A stretch of 64,000 bases of DNA from Paraburkholderia bonniea (GTDB lineage: Bacteria > Pseudomonadota > Gammaproteobacteria > Burkholderiales > Burkholderiaceae): the NCBI RefSeq assembly GCF_009455625.1, contig NZ_QPEQ01000001.1:2418001-2482000 (forward strand). Direction: 5' to 3'. This document shows positions 9,310 through 18,200 of this stretch, in pieces. The position numbers and the translations under genes were made by a program. The notes beneath the pieces are model-generated. The model was given only the letters and a program-made list of their open reading frames with translations. It was not told the origin of the DNA and searched no databases. Each line of letters opens with the position of its first letter. Position 1 is the first letter of the stretch.

Positions 9310-10401
9310 TCAGGTGTTTTGCACCACGATGCTGGGAAACTTCGAAGTCATGTCACGGGCGCGCTCGGCAATCTGCACGGCCACGCGTCGCGCAATCGTC
9401 CGGTAAATATCCGCAATCCGTCCGTGCGGGTCCGCCACCACGGTAGGCCGGCCAGAATCGGCCTGCTCGCGGATTCCACGATCGAGCGGCAAGCTGCCCA
9501 GCACTTCCACGCCGTAATCCTGCGCCATCCGCGCGCCGCCGCCCGCGCCGAACACCGGCTCTTCGTGGCCACAGTTCGAACAGATATGCATGCTCATGTT
9601 TTCGACAATGCCAAGGATCGGAATCCCAACTTTCTCAAACATCTTGAGCCCCTTGCGGGCATCAAGCAGCGCAATATCCTGCGGCGTCGTGACAATGACC
9701 GCGCCGGTCACGGGCACACGCTGCGAGAGCGTCAACTGGATATCTCCGGTGCCTGGCGGCATATCCACGATCAGATAATCGAGCTCGTGCCAGTTGGTCT
9801 GACGCAATAGCTGTTCGAGCGCTGAAGTGGCCATCGGGCCACGCCAGACCATTGGGTTGTCCTGCTCAACCAGAAAACCAATCGAGTTGGCCTGCAAGCC
9901 ATGGCCGCTCATCGGATTCATCGACTTGCCGTCAGGTGATTCAGGACGGCCTTCGATGCCCAGCATCATCGGCAGCGAGGGGCCATAAATATCGGCATCC
10001 AGAATGCCGACCGCCGCGCCCTCGCTCGCCAGCGCCAGCGCGAGATTGACGGCCGTGGTGCTTTTGCCAACACCGCCTTTGCCGGAGGCCACCGCGACGA
10101 TGTTCTTTACATTGGGTAGCAACTGCACGCCGCGCTGAACCGCATGCGCGGCGATTTTCTGTGACACCTGCACCTGCACACCGGTCACACCTGGCACCGT
10201 CCGCAACGCGTCAACGACGAGCGCTTGCAGCGCAGCAAACTGGGTTTGAGCCGGATATCCCAGCACCAGATCAACGCTCACGATGCCGTTATCGCCCAAC
10301 GTCAGATTGCGAAAATTCTTCGCGGCGGCAAACGGCTGGCCGGTATTCGGGTCGACAGCCGTCGCTAGGGCCGCGTCAATCAAAGCCCGGTCAATGCTCA
10401 T
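9310..10401 (-). CDS. apbC: Iron-sulfur cluster carrier protein ApbC/Mrp
   Basis: A 363-residue P-loop ATPase that carries and delivers Fe-S clusters. It has an N-terminal MIP18/DUF59-like domain (about 1-95), a deviant Walker A (GKGGVGKST), and near residue 280 the cluster-binding CSNCG motif required for function. The ATG at 10401 has GGGAG upstream and starts MSIDRALIDAALA, as in relatives. The open frame to 10653 is rejected because its extra residues are not family-like and lie over a leader with a strong hairpin. It is a single-gene transcript as far as can be seen. Confidence 0.93.
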   Translation of the reverse strand: MSIDRALIDAALATAVDPNTGQPFAAAKNFRNLTLGDNGIVSVDLVLGYPAQTQFAALQALVVDALRTVPGVTGVQVQVSQKIAAHAVQRGVQLLPNVKNIVAVASGKGGVGKSTTAVNLALALASEGAAVGILDADIYGPSLPMMLGIEGRPESPDGKSMNPMSGHGLQANSIGFLVEQDNPMVWRGPMATSALEQLLRQTNWHELDYLIVDMPPGTGDIQLTLSQRVPVTGAVIVTTPQDIALLDARKGLKMFEKVGIPILGIVENMSMHICSNCGHEEPVFGAGGGARMAQDYGVEVLGSLPLDRGIREQADSGRPTVVADPHGRIADIYRTIARRVAVQIAERARDMTSKFPSIVVQNT

Positions 10402-10534
10402 TAAAACTCCCTGGGGAAAACGCGTGTGGCGTGGCAGAATCGGACACCCGAATGCCAGCGGCACTAGGAAACTAGCTGCACGGCATGGCATACAGGTGCT
10501 GGGCGAGCAGGTTTTGCCCGCGGCAAAAGCCACA

Positions 10535-10570
10535 GCAAGACGGCCCCGGACACCTCCCGGGCCGTCTTGC
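10535..10570 (-). promoter_or_regulatory. Strong hairpin in the apbC 5' leader
   Basis: A perfect 12-bp inverted repeat (10535-10546 pairs with 10559-10570) with a 12-base loop lies between a TACAAT element (10588-10593, minus) and the apbC ATG. No T tract follows on the minus strand, so it is not a normal terminator. It could stabilise the messenger or regulate translation. Confidence 0.5.
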
Positions 10571-10587
10571 TGCATACTTCGGCCGCT

Positions 10588-10593
10588 ATTGTA
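10588..10593 (-). promoter_or_regulatory. Possible -10 element for apbC
   Basis: TACAAT followed by AGCGG on the minus strand, about 185 bases before the apbC start. No strong -35 box is visible. Confidence 0.4.
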
Positions 10594-10703
10594 GTAGCTG
10601 GCGCTGGGCCACGGCGGAACACCTGTCAGCCCCTCTTGTGCCCATCGCGGCAAGAGGCTGGGCCAAGGCCGCCATCCATACTTTTAACTAGAGAGGAAAC
10701 AGA

Positions 10704-11351
10704 ATGAACGCAACAATTGCAACTCGTCTGTCGGTATTCGTTATCGCAGGCGCAGTGCTGGCTGGCTGTGCCAACCCGCAAGGCACCAACACCGCAGTGG
10801 GCACGGGCGTGGGAGCGGGGCTGGGCGCTGGCATCGGCGCGCTGATCGGCGGCGGCAAGGGTGCTGCCATCGGCGCAGGCGTGGGCGCAGCCGCTGGCGG
10901 CATCACCGGCTATAACTGGCAAGCAATCCGCAACAAGCTCTCGGGCGCAACAGCGGGCACGGGCACACAGATCACCGAACAACCGGATGGCTCGCTCAAG
11001 CTGAACATCCCGAGCTCGGTCACCTTCGATACCGACAGCTACGCCATCAAGCCAAGCTTTGCCCCAGTGCTCGACCAGGTAGCGCAAACGCTGGTGCAAA
11101 ACCCGGAAGTGACCGCCCAGGTGGTAGGCCATACCGACAGCACCGGCCAGCCCGCGCATAACCAGACGCTGTCAGTCAACCGCGCGCAAAGTGTGACGAA
11201 CTACCTCGCGCAACGCGGCATCGCAGCGCAACGCCTGTCGGCCCAAGGCGTTGGCCAGACCCAGCCGGTGGCAGACAACAGCACTGAAGCCGGCCGCGCA
11301 CAAAACCGCCGGGTCGAAGTGTTCCTGCGCGCCACGCAGCGCGCGCAGTAA
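10704..11351 (+). CDS. OmpA-family outer membrane lipoprotein with glycine-zipper region
   Basis: A 215-residue protein. A lipoprotein signal ends at LAGC (Cys22). Residues about 30-72 form a Gly/Ala-rich glycine-zipper segment that may sit in the membrane. The C-terminal half is an OmpA domain (NIPSSVTFDTDSYAIKP, then VVGHTDSTG and NRRVEVFL), which binds peptidoglycan. Such proteins tether the outer membrane to the wall. AGAGGAAACAGA precedes the ATG. It resembles YiaD-like proteins; I see no linked partner gene. Confidence 0.88.
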   Translation: MNATIATRLSVFVIAGAVLAGCANPQGTNTAVGTGVGAGLGAGIGALIGGGKGAAIGAGVGAAAGGITGYNWQAIRNKLSGATAGTGTQITEQPDGSLKLNIPSSVTFDTDSYAIKPSFAPVLDQVAQTLVQNPEVTAQVVGHTDSTGQPAHNQTLSVNRAQSVTNYLAQRGIAAQRLSAQGVGQTQPVADNSTEAGRAQNRRVEVFLRATQRAQ

Positions 11352-11357
11352 AGCAAC

Positions 11358-11404
11358 GCTGTCCTGAGCGCGCTGAGCATATTGAGCGCAGCGCCCAGGA
11401 CAGC
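11358..11404 (+). terminator. Hairpin after the OmpA-family gene
   Basis: A 9-bp inverted repeat (11358-11366 with 11396-11404) encloses further partly self-complementary GC-rich sequence and starts 6 bases after the stop codon. There is no following T run, so it may be a messenger-stabilising or factor-dependent end rather than a classical terminator. Confidence 0.4.
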
Positions 11405-11540
11405 AACACAGCAAGCGGAGTCACAGCACCGTAAAAAAGGCCGAAAATTTTTCGAACTCCGCCGGAAATTCACGGTCTTTCTTTACGGTACGCAGCTGGC
11501 AAGGCCACTGCGGCACCATTCTCCTCTTGTCGTTGTTGCT

Positions 11541-11570
11541 CCGGGGCTCGATAGCGCCCCGGTTTTTTTT
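11541..11570 (+). terminator. Intrinsic terminator with no obvious gene immediately upstream
   Basis: A 7-bp GC-rich stem (11541-11547 with 11556-11562), an 8-base loop and eight T residues (11563-11570). It lies 190 bases after the OmpA-family gene and 263 bases before metG. It may end a longer OmpA transcript or a small RNA from about 11420-11570. Confidence 0.75.
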
Positions 11571-11761
11571 GCCTGCATGGGCCTGCATGGGCTTATTGCC
11601 ACTCACTCATCTGCGCTGTTCTTCACTCTCCCCTCGCTCTCCCCCACTGTCCCTAATACGCGGCACTGGTACCCAACCACACCTCAGAGTCGCCGCTAAA
11701 AACCGCTCTCCACGCGTGTCCAGCCAGCCCGCGCCGCCGTCTCACGCTGTTAGAGCCCTGC

Positions 11762-11767
11762 TAGAAT
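11762..11767 (+). promoter_or_regulatory. Possible -10 element for metG
   Basis: TAGAAT followed by CGGCC, 66 bases before the metG ATG. It matches the general -10 pattern seen in this window. No clear -35 box is seen. Confidence 0.45.
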
Positions 11768-11832
11768 CGGCCTTTCGTATTTCATTCGCCGCATCCCGCG
11801 CCCCGCGCATCTCCCCCCTTCAGAAAAGCCCT

Positions 11833-14001
11833 ATGTCAGCACCCGCCACCGATCCGTCCGCAGGCGCGCCAACCGGCCGCCGCCAGATTCTTGTCACGTC
11901 AGCACTGCCTTACGCCAACGGACAAATTCATATTGGCCATCTGGTCGAATACATCCAGACCGATATTTGGGCCCGAGCCCTGCGCATGCATGGCCACGAG
12001 GTTTATTACGTCGGCGCGGACGATACGCACGGCACGCCCATCATGCTGCGCGCGGAAAAAGAAGGGATCACGCCCAAAGCACTGATCGAGCGAGTGTGGC
12101 AGGAGCACAAACGCGATTTCGATCACTTCGGCATTTCGTTCGACAACTACTACACCACCGATTCCGATGAAAACCGCGTGCTCGCCGAAACGTTTTATCG
12201 CGCGCTCAAAGATGCGGGCCTGATCGAAGCCCGTGACATTGAGCAGGCCTACGATCCAGTACGCGAAATGTTTCTGCCAGACCGCTTCATCAAGGGTGAA
12301 TGCCCGAAGTGCGGTGCCAAAGATCAATACGGCGACAACTGTGAAGCGTGCGGTGCGGCCTATCAGCCCACCGATCTGGTCAAGCCTTACTCGGTGGTGT
12401 CAGGCGCGACTCCCGTGCGCAAAACCTCGACGCATTATTTCTTCCGCCTGTCAGACCCTCGCTGCGAAAATTTCCTGCGCGGCTGGGTCGGTGGGCTGGC
12501 ACAGCCAGAAGCCACCAACAAGATGCGCGAGTGGCTTGGCGGCGTAGGCGAAGCCAAGCTGGCCGACTGGGATATCTCACGCGATGCGCCGTATTTCGGC
12601 TTCGAAATTCCTGACGCGCCCGGCAAATATTTTTATGTCTGGCTCGATGCTCCCGTCGGCTATTACGCCAGCTTCAAGCACCTGGCCGCGCAACGCGGGA
12701 TTGATTTCGACGCATGGGTGCGCAAGGGCTCGACGGCTGAGCAATACCATTTCATCGGCAAAGACATCCTGTATTTCCACACGCTGTTCTGGCCCGCGAT
12801 GCTCGAATTCTCTGGCCATCGCACGCCCACCAATGTGTTCGCGCACGGCTTTCTGACCGTCGATGGCGTGAAGATGTCGAAATCGCGCGGCACCTTTATC
12901 ACCGCGCAAAGCATGATCGAAACCGGGCTCAACCCCGAATGGCTGCGCTACTACTTCGCGGCCAAGCTCAACAGCACGATGGAAGACCTCGATCTGAATC
13001 TCGACGACTTCCAGGCGCGCGTGAATAGCGATCTGGTGGGCAAGTACGTGAATATCGCCAGCCGCACGGCGGGCTTTTTGTTCAAGCGCTTCGAAGGCCG
13101 AGTGCAGGACAGCGCGATGCAGCACCCGCTGCTGGTTACGTTGCGCGCCGCGATCCCGAACATTGCCGCGCTGTATGAAGCGCGTGAGTACAACCGCGCG
13201 CTGCGCCAGACCATGGAGCTGGCAGATGCTGTGAATGCCTTCGTCGATAGTGCCAAGCCGTGGGATCAAGCTAAAGACAGCGCTAACGCAGTCGCATTGC
13301 ACGAAACCTGCAGCGTCAGCATCGAAGCCTTCCGTCTGCTGACGCTCGCGCTCAAGCCGGTGCTGCCCGCGCTGGCGCAAGCGGTGGAAGGCTTTTTGGG
13401 CATTGCCCCGCTGCAATGGGCTGATGCCGCCGTGCCGCTCAGCTCCGCGCAGCCGGTCAATGCGTACAAGCATTTGATGACGCGTGTCGAGCAAAAGCAG
13501 ATTGATGCGTTGCTGGCGGCCAACCGCGAATCGCTGCAAGCCAGCGAGAATCCCGCAGCCGCTACGTGTGGCACAGCCGCCATCGCTGCTGCCACCGCTG
13601 CACCCGCTAAAGCCAAGGCCAAAGCCGGCAGCGCAGCCCAAACCGCTGAAGCGCCTCCCGGCATGATCTCGATCGACGACTTCGCCAAAATCGACCTGCG
13701 CATTGCAAAGATCGTCGCCTGCAGTGCGGTGGAAGGCTCGGACAAGCTACTGCAGCTCACGCTCGACGTCGGCGAAGAAACCACTCGCAATGTGTTCTCG
13801 GGCATCAAGTCGGCGTATCAGCCTGAGCAACTGGTCGGCAAGCTGACGGTGATGGTGGCCAATCTGGCACCGCGCAAGATGAAATTCGGCATCTCAGAAG
13901 GGATGGTGCTAGCGGCATCCGCCACTAACGAAAAAGCCGAACCAGGCATTTATGTGCTGGAGCCCGATAGCGGTGCCAAGCCCGGCATGCGGGTGAAGTA
14001 A
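11833..14001 (+). CDS. metG: Methionyl-tRNA synthetase
   Basis: A 722-residue class I aminoacyl-tRNA synthetase charging tRNA-Met. HIGH is at residues 33-36 and KMSKS at 347-351. The zinc knuckle CPKC...CEAC is present, as in the MetG1 type. After an Ala/Lys-rich linker, a C-terminal tRNA-binding (OB-fold) domain runs from about residue 611 to the end and allows dimerisation. The ATG at 11833 matches family starts (MSAPATD...[15 protein letters not shown]). The frame is open back to 11527, but that stretch crosses a terminator and a promoter-like element. A strong terminator follows. Confidence 0.97.
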   Translation: MSAPATDPSAGAPTGRRQILVTSALPYANGQIHIGHLVEYIQTDIWARALRMHGHEVYYVGADDTHGTPIMLRAEKEGITPKALIERVWQEHKRDFDHFGISFDNYYTTDSDENRVLAETFYRALKDAGLIEARDIEQAYDPVREMFLPDRFIKGECPKCGAKDQYGDNCEACGAAYQPTDLVKPYSVVSGATPVRKTSTHYFFRLSDPRCENFLRGWVGGLAQPEATNKMREWLGGVGEAKLADWDISRDAPYFGFEIPDAPGKYFYVWLDAPVGYYASFKHLAAQRGIDFDAWVRKGSTAEQYHFIGKDILYFHTLFWPAMLEFSGHRTPTNVFAHGFLTVDGVKMSKSRGTFITAQSMIETGLNPEWLRYYFAAKLNSTMEDLDLNLDDFQARVNSDLVGKYVNIASRTAGFLFKRFEGRVQDSAMQHPLLVTLRAAIPNIAALYEAREYNRALRQTMELADAVNAFVDSAKPWDQAKDSANAVALHETCSVSIEAFRLLTLALKPVLPALAQAVEGFLGIAPLQWADAAVPLSSAQPVNAYKHLMTRVEQKQIDALLAANRESLQASENPAAATCGTAAIAAATAAPAKAKAKAGSAAQTAEAPPGMISIDDFAKIDLRIAKIVACSAVEGSDKLLQLTLDVGEETTRNVFSGIKSAYQPEQLVGKLTVMVANLAPRKMKFGISEGMVLAASATNEKAEPGIYVLEPDSGAKPGMRVK

Positions 14002-14037
14002 CACGGGTAACACTGCTGGCTAGCACGGTATAGCTGG

Positions 14038-14069
14038 CGACACAGGCACCCCACGGGGTGCCTGTGTCG
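14038..14069 (+). terminator. Terminator after metG
   Basis: A 15-bp near-perfect palindromic stem (14038-14052 with 14055-14069) followed by TTTA, 36 bases after the metG stop. It marks the boundary between the GC-rich housekeeping region and the AT-rich islet. Confidence 0.8.
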
Positions 14070-14634
14070 TTTACAGCGAAACAGCAAAAAATTGGGAACG
14101 ATTCCCAGAAAAGCGTCACTGAGAACATGTGCTGCATTCCAGTTAATAAATGGCGCTAAAAAAACAGGGAACGATAATTTCAGCATCAATTTCAAATTCG
14201 AAACGTAATGATTTAAAAACGCGCAAACAAACTGCTTAAGCAGTTATTTTTTAATCTGATATTTGCGCTTGACAGCACCATTCATTCCGCATCAAAATTC
14301 AGAAAATTTATGAGGCAGAAAGATGATTAATTTATCTTTCAGCAGTCTTTCCCGGAGTATGACGGGATAAACCGGAGGATTTAATTCTTGCAAACCCGTC
14401 AAATTAAACCCGGTGCCAAATGGAGTTTTGGCATCAGATAAGCTTTTAAGCACGATATTGTGAACCAGCTTGCCACTTCCATACTTGCTGCAAGACTTCA
14501 ATCGTCTATTCCGGAATTTCCCTGCTGCAATAGCGAAAGAACATGGTGTGTTCGCGGAGAAAATTTGAAAGATAACCAGCGCGACGCAAAACTATCAACC
14601 AATGCATTTAATTTTATTATCGAAATGGTGAAAC
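14070..14634. other. AT-rich spacer without a convincing gene
   Basis: Base composition drops sharply: in 14101-14160 I count 25 G or C in 60, against well over 60% around it. One short frame at 14460-14660 is open (66 codons), but it resembles no family, lacks a clear ribosome site and overlaps the next gene. The segment may be promoter and leader for the gene at 14635 or a remnant of acquired DNA. Confidence 0.5.
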
Positions 14635-15132
14635 ATGAACCAACTATCCTCAGCATCTAGAACAGCGTATGCCAACCTATTCACCGGCACTTCTGATTCA
14701 ACACCGCTTGATTCAACACCGCTTGATGCAACGCCTATTAACTCAACACCTCTGGCATCACCTGATATTTTTCAGAAAATTAAAAATAATCCGCATGAAT
14801 TATGCGAACTCAGGTTATTCTCCGTGCCTTCGAGCCCCGAATTGATATCCACATCTACATCGTCACAGGCCTGGGAATATAGGAAATTCAGCAGCACCCC
14901 GGCTTCCCCCTCTATTAGGGGCGTAGCAATTAATCAACTGCCAATAACTTCACGTGTCGTGCCGCATCAGCAATGTATAGAAATAGGCACGGAACGTCCT
15001 TCATTCGAAAAATCGATAGCGCCGGACATCGCCAGCCTGCAAAAAGAATTGTTCGGTGACTCAAAGCCCTTGCCGCTTAAGGAATTCCTTAACGCACACA
15101 CAAAACCAGTGAATATGAAGCAGCCTGACTAA
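14635..15132 (+). CDS. Unrecognised 165-residue Ser/Thr/Pro-rich protein in an AT-rich islet
   Basis: I do not recognise this protein. Residues about 20-45 contain a short repeated pattern (DSTPLDSTPLDATPINSTPL), and the following part is also rich in Ser, Thr and Pro, so the protein is probably largely disordered. There is no signal peptide or membrane segment. Codon use is AT-rich, unlike both neighbours, which suggests transfer or a fast-evolving gene. The ribosome site before the ATG is weak (GGTG). Disordered, Ser/Thr/Pro-rich N-termini and low GC are common in type III secreted effectors, but no secretion genes or conserved box are visible, so this is speculation. It could also be a non-coding frame. 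Confidence 0.45.
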   Translation: MNQLSSASRTAYANLFTGTSDSTPLDSTPLDATPINSTPLASPDIFQKIKNNPHELCELRLFSVPSSPELISTSTSSQAWEYRKFSSTPASPSIRGVAINQLPITSRVVPHQQCIEIGTERPSFEKSIAPDIASLQKELFGDSKPLPLKEFLNAHTKPVNMKQPD

Positions 15133-15159
15133 GGCCCGGGGCGTGGCTATTGCCAAGCA

Positions 15160-15198
15160 CCTTGCTGGCTGCCCGTCACACAGGCACAACCAGCAAGG
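15160..15198. terminator. Weak hairpin between convergent genes
   Basis: A 9-bp inverted repeat (15160-15168 with 15190-15198) with a 21-base loop lies between the 165-residue gene and the end of tamB. There is no T run on either side, so termination activity is uncertain. Confidence 0.3.
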
Positions 15199-15221
15199 CC
15201 CGTTACAGCACCCGCCCCCGC

Positions 15222-18200
15222 TCACCACTGCCAGCGGTCAAAACGCCGCGTATACAGCAGGTCCACCCCCTGGAAAGTCCCGCCGTAGGCCGCGACGGAC
15301 CAGTACCGTGTCAGGTTGACCGTCGCCTTGATCGCATTACTGGCTGACTGCAAACCCTGCTCGTAGCCAATCACCAGCCATTCGTTGATCGCTTTCGACA
15401 CCATCACCACTTGCGGGTCAGTCAGGCCCACGTCGCTGCGGCCAATCGAAAACTCATCCAGCCCGAACGTCTGCGCGATCCGCTTGCCACCCGCGCTGCC
15501 CAGCAGCGCCAATGCGGTGGTCATCGCGCTCTGTTGTCCGAGGCTGTTGCCCTGATCCGTGCCATGGCCAAAAAGCAGCCACGAGAGCTTTTCGTTATCC
15601 GCCACGTTTGGCTCGGAAACCAGCTTGGCCGTCGGTGACTGAACCGTGCCCGTCACCTGCACACCAGCCTCGACCTGCTGGTTGCGCCGCATCGCCAGGA
15701 TATTGATGCCGGGGTTAGCCACTGGCCCGTTAAAGGTGAAAAACCCGTTCTCGATGGCGAGCTTGCGGCCGAACGAAGTGTAGGTCGAGCCTTGCGTCAC
15801 ACGCACATTGCCCACTGCGCGCAACGGCTGGTTCGGCGCGCTCATCGCGGTAATCGTGCCGCGCAGGCCAAGATCCGCGCCCTGGCCACGGAAGCGGAAA
15901 TTTTCCCCGAGATTGAGATCAATATTCGCGCGCGGAGCAAACGGGCTGGCGGGCCGATCCGAGTTGGTCAGCTTCGGCAGCTTCTCGCCGCGCACCGTAC
16001 CGTCGGCACGCACGATCACCACGTCGTCACCTAGTTTGGGCGCGGCCTCTTCAGGCATATCGAAGAGCGCGTGATCGACGGTGAACTTGCCATTGATCGC
16101 CATCCCGCCTTGCGAGCCCGCACTGGTAACACTCGCGCTGCCCGAGAGCGACAGTTGACGGTCGGGGGCAGCAAACAGCTCCAGTTTGTCAGCGACGATG
16201 CTGGCGTTCAGATCCGGGTCCGTGTCACCCAGACGCACCTGGCCCTTGGCGCGCAGCGTGCCACTCGCGCCGTGAAATTCGACCTGCTGAAAATCCACCT
16301 TGTTTTCCAGCAGCCCAATCCGGACGACGCCGTCTTTCAACTGCACGCCCTGATCGACCAGCGTCGCTGACAAGCCATCGCCCGTCAGCGCGCCTGACAA
16401 CCGGGGCTGCGCCATGGTGCCGGCGAGCGTGAGCTTGAGCGACAGCCGGCCGTCCAGCAAATAGCTCGGGCCAAACAGTCCACCAGTCGTCTTGAGCGAA
16501 GGCAGGTCTGCCACTACCTTGCCGCTGACGGGCGCTTCTTCGCTCAGTGTCAGCAGGCCGTCGCGCAGCGCGAGCGTGGTCTGGGCGTTCACATCGAGCA
16601 CGCCCAGACGGCTGGCTTGCCCATGCAGCGTCGCGTTCAGGCGGTTGCCGCCAGAAAACTCCGCGCGCGCGGCAAGCGCCGTGATGCCCAGCGAAGCAAT
16701 GCCTCGGCCCACCTCAACGGTCGCATCGCCCTCGCGCCGCTTGATCTGGAGATGACCGCTCGCGCTCTTGCCCAGGTTGAAATCCCAGTCGCCGTCGAAC
16801 ACCAGATCCGTTTTCAGCGGCGAAGGCGTACCGCTGATCTCTGCTTGCAATGCCAGCAGGCGCGCCAGCGCAACGCTGCTCAAGGTTCCCGCCGAGCGAA
16901 TCTGGCCGTGATCGAACACAAACGATTTCAGATTGAGCAGCGCGCCTTCGAAGCTCAGCCGGGTCGCGCCCAGCGTCACGCGGTTTGCCTGCGCGCTGAG
17001 CGCCAGCGGGGCTTCCAGATTCAGCTCGGGTGTGCCGCGATTTTGCAGACGCGAAACAGTGCCGTTCCAGCGCATGCCCTCCGGGCTGTCGTTCAGATGA
17101 CCGTTAGCTGCCAGCGCCAAATCCAGCTTGCGGCCGTAGAACTTGCCTAACGCGGAGGCTTCGAGCGTGTGATTCGCCCGTGTGCCACGCAGACGCGCCG
17201 TGAGGCTCGGCACTTCGATGCCTTCGGCGCTGAGGCCACTCGCGTCGGTGCTAAAAACCAGCGCACCGTTCGGGCCATCGCGCAACTCGGCATGACCTTT
17301 GGCCGCACCGATCCGGTTCGCACCAAACGCGACGTTTTGCGCGTTGTAGTTCAGCACCAGATCGGGATGAGCGAGGCTGCCCGTCACATCGCCATCGGCC
17401 GCCAGCACACCCGTGAGGCCAAAGCCCAGCCGTTCGAGCTGGGGTGCATCGACGCGAAAACGCAGACGGTCGCCGCGTGCGCCAAAGCTGCCTTGCAGAT
17501 TCACCTGATTGCCCGCCACCGACAGTGCCGCGTGACTCGGCAAGAGCCGTGTCCCTGCCACCTGCACCGTGCCGCTGCCAGTGAGTGGCAGACCGTCATA
17601 GACACTCTCGCCCAGTTTGAAATCAGCCTGCGCGGTGAGCTGCGGCGCGAGCGTGCCCGCCACATTCAGCGTGCCATTTACGCGGGCTTCGATTTTGCGT
17701 CTGGGTGCTGCCGCGGGTGGGCGCTGCGCTGCCGCCGTGCGGGCCTTTGCCCTGGCAGAAGCTGGGGCGGATTGAGTGCCAGCGGCGGATCTGGGTGCGG
17801 ATGCGGATGCAGGTGCGGGCGATGCCCGAGTGGCAGCGGTTTGCGCCATCAGCAGCAACGGGTTGAAATCCGTCAGCGCCGCCTTTAGCGCGTAAGACGA
17901 ACGCGCATCGTGATTCAGCACGCCGGTGAGCGCCACGCTCCCCTGACCCGCGCTGACATTCACCCGCTCCAGATTGATCCGGGCCGGATTGAAGCGCGCG
18001 CTCGCCTGGGCGCGCAACGCAGTGGCTGGATCGGCCAGATCGAGCGTCAGGTGCTGCTCGTCACCGTTCAGACGAATGGCAATGGGCCCGGCCAGTTGCG
18101 TGGGACGCAGACTGGCTTCGAGCGCATTCAGGTCGAGCCCCGCGACTTTCAGATCGAACTGGCCATGCTTGCCAGCCAGCGCGCCGCCCCCGCTGAGCGT

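Noticed and set aside
11527..11832. Upstream in-frame extension of metG
   Set aside because: It crosses an intrinsic terminator and a -10 element; MetG homology begins after 11833.
14460..14660. A 66-codon frame in the AT-rich islet
   Set aside because: No ribosome site, no family resemblance, and it overlaps the 165-residue gene.
17169..17888. Long open frames antisense to tamB (and similar ones over tamA, cysN, cysI and the decarboxylase)
   Set aside because: They mirror the codon bias of the real genes, are Arg/His/Gln-rich and match no family.
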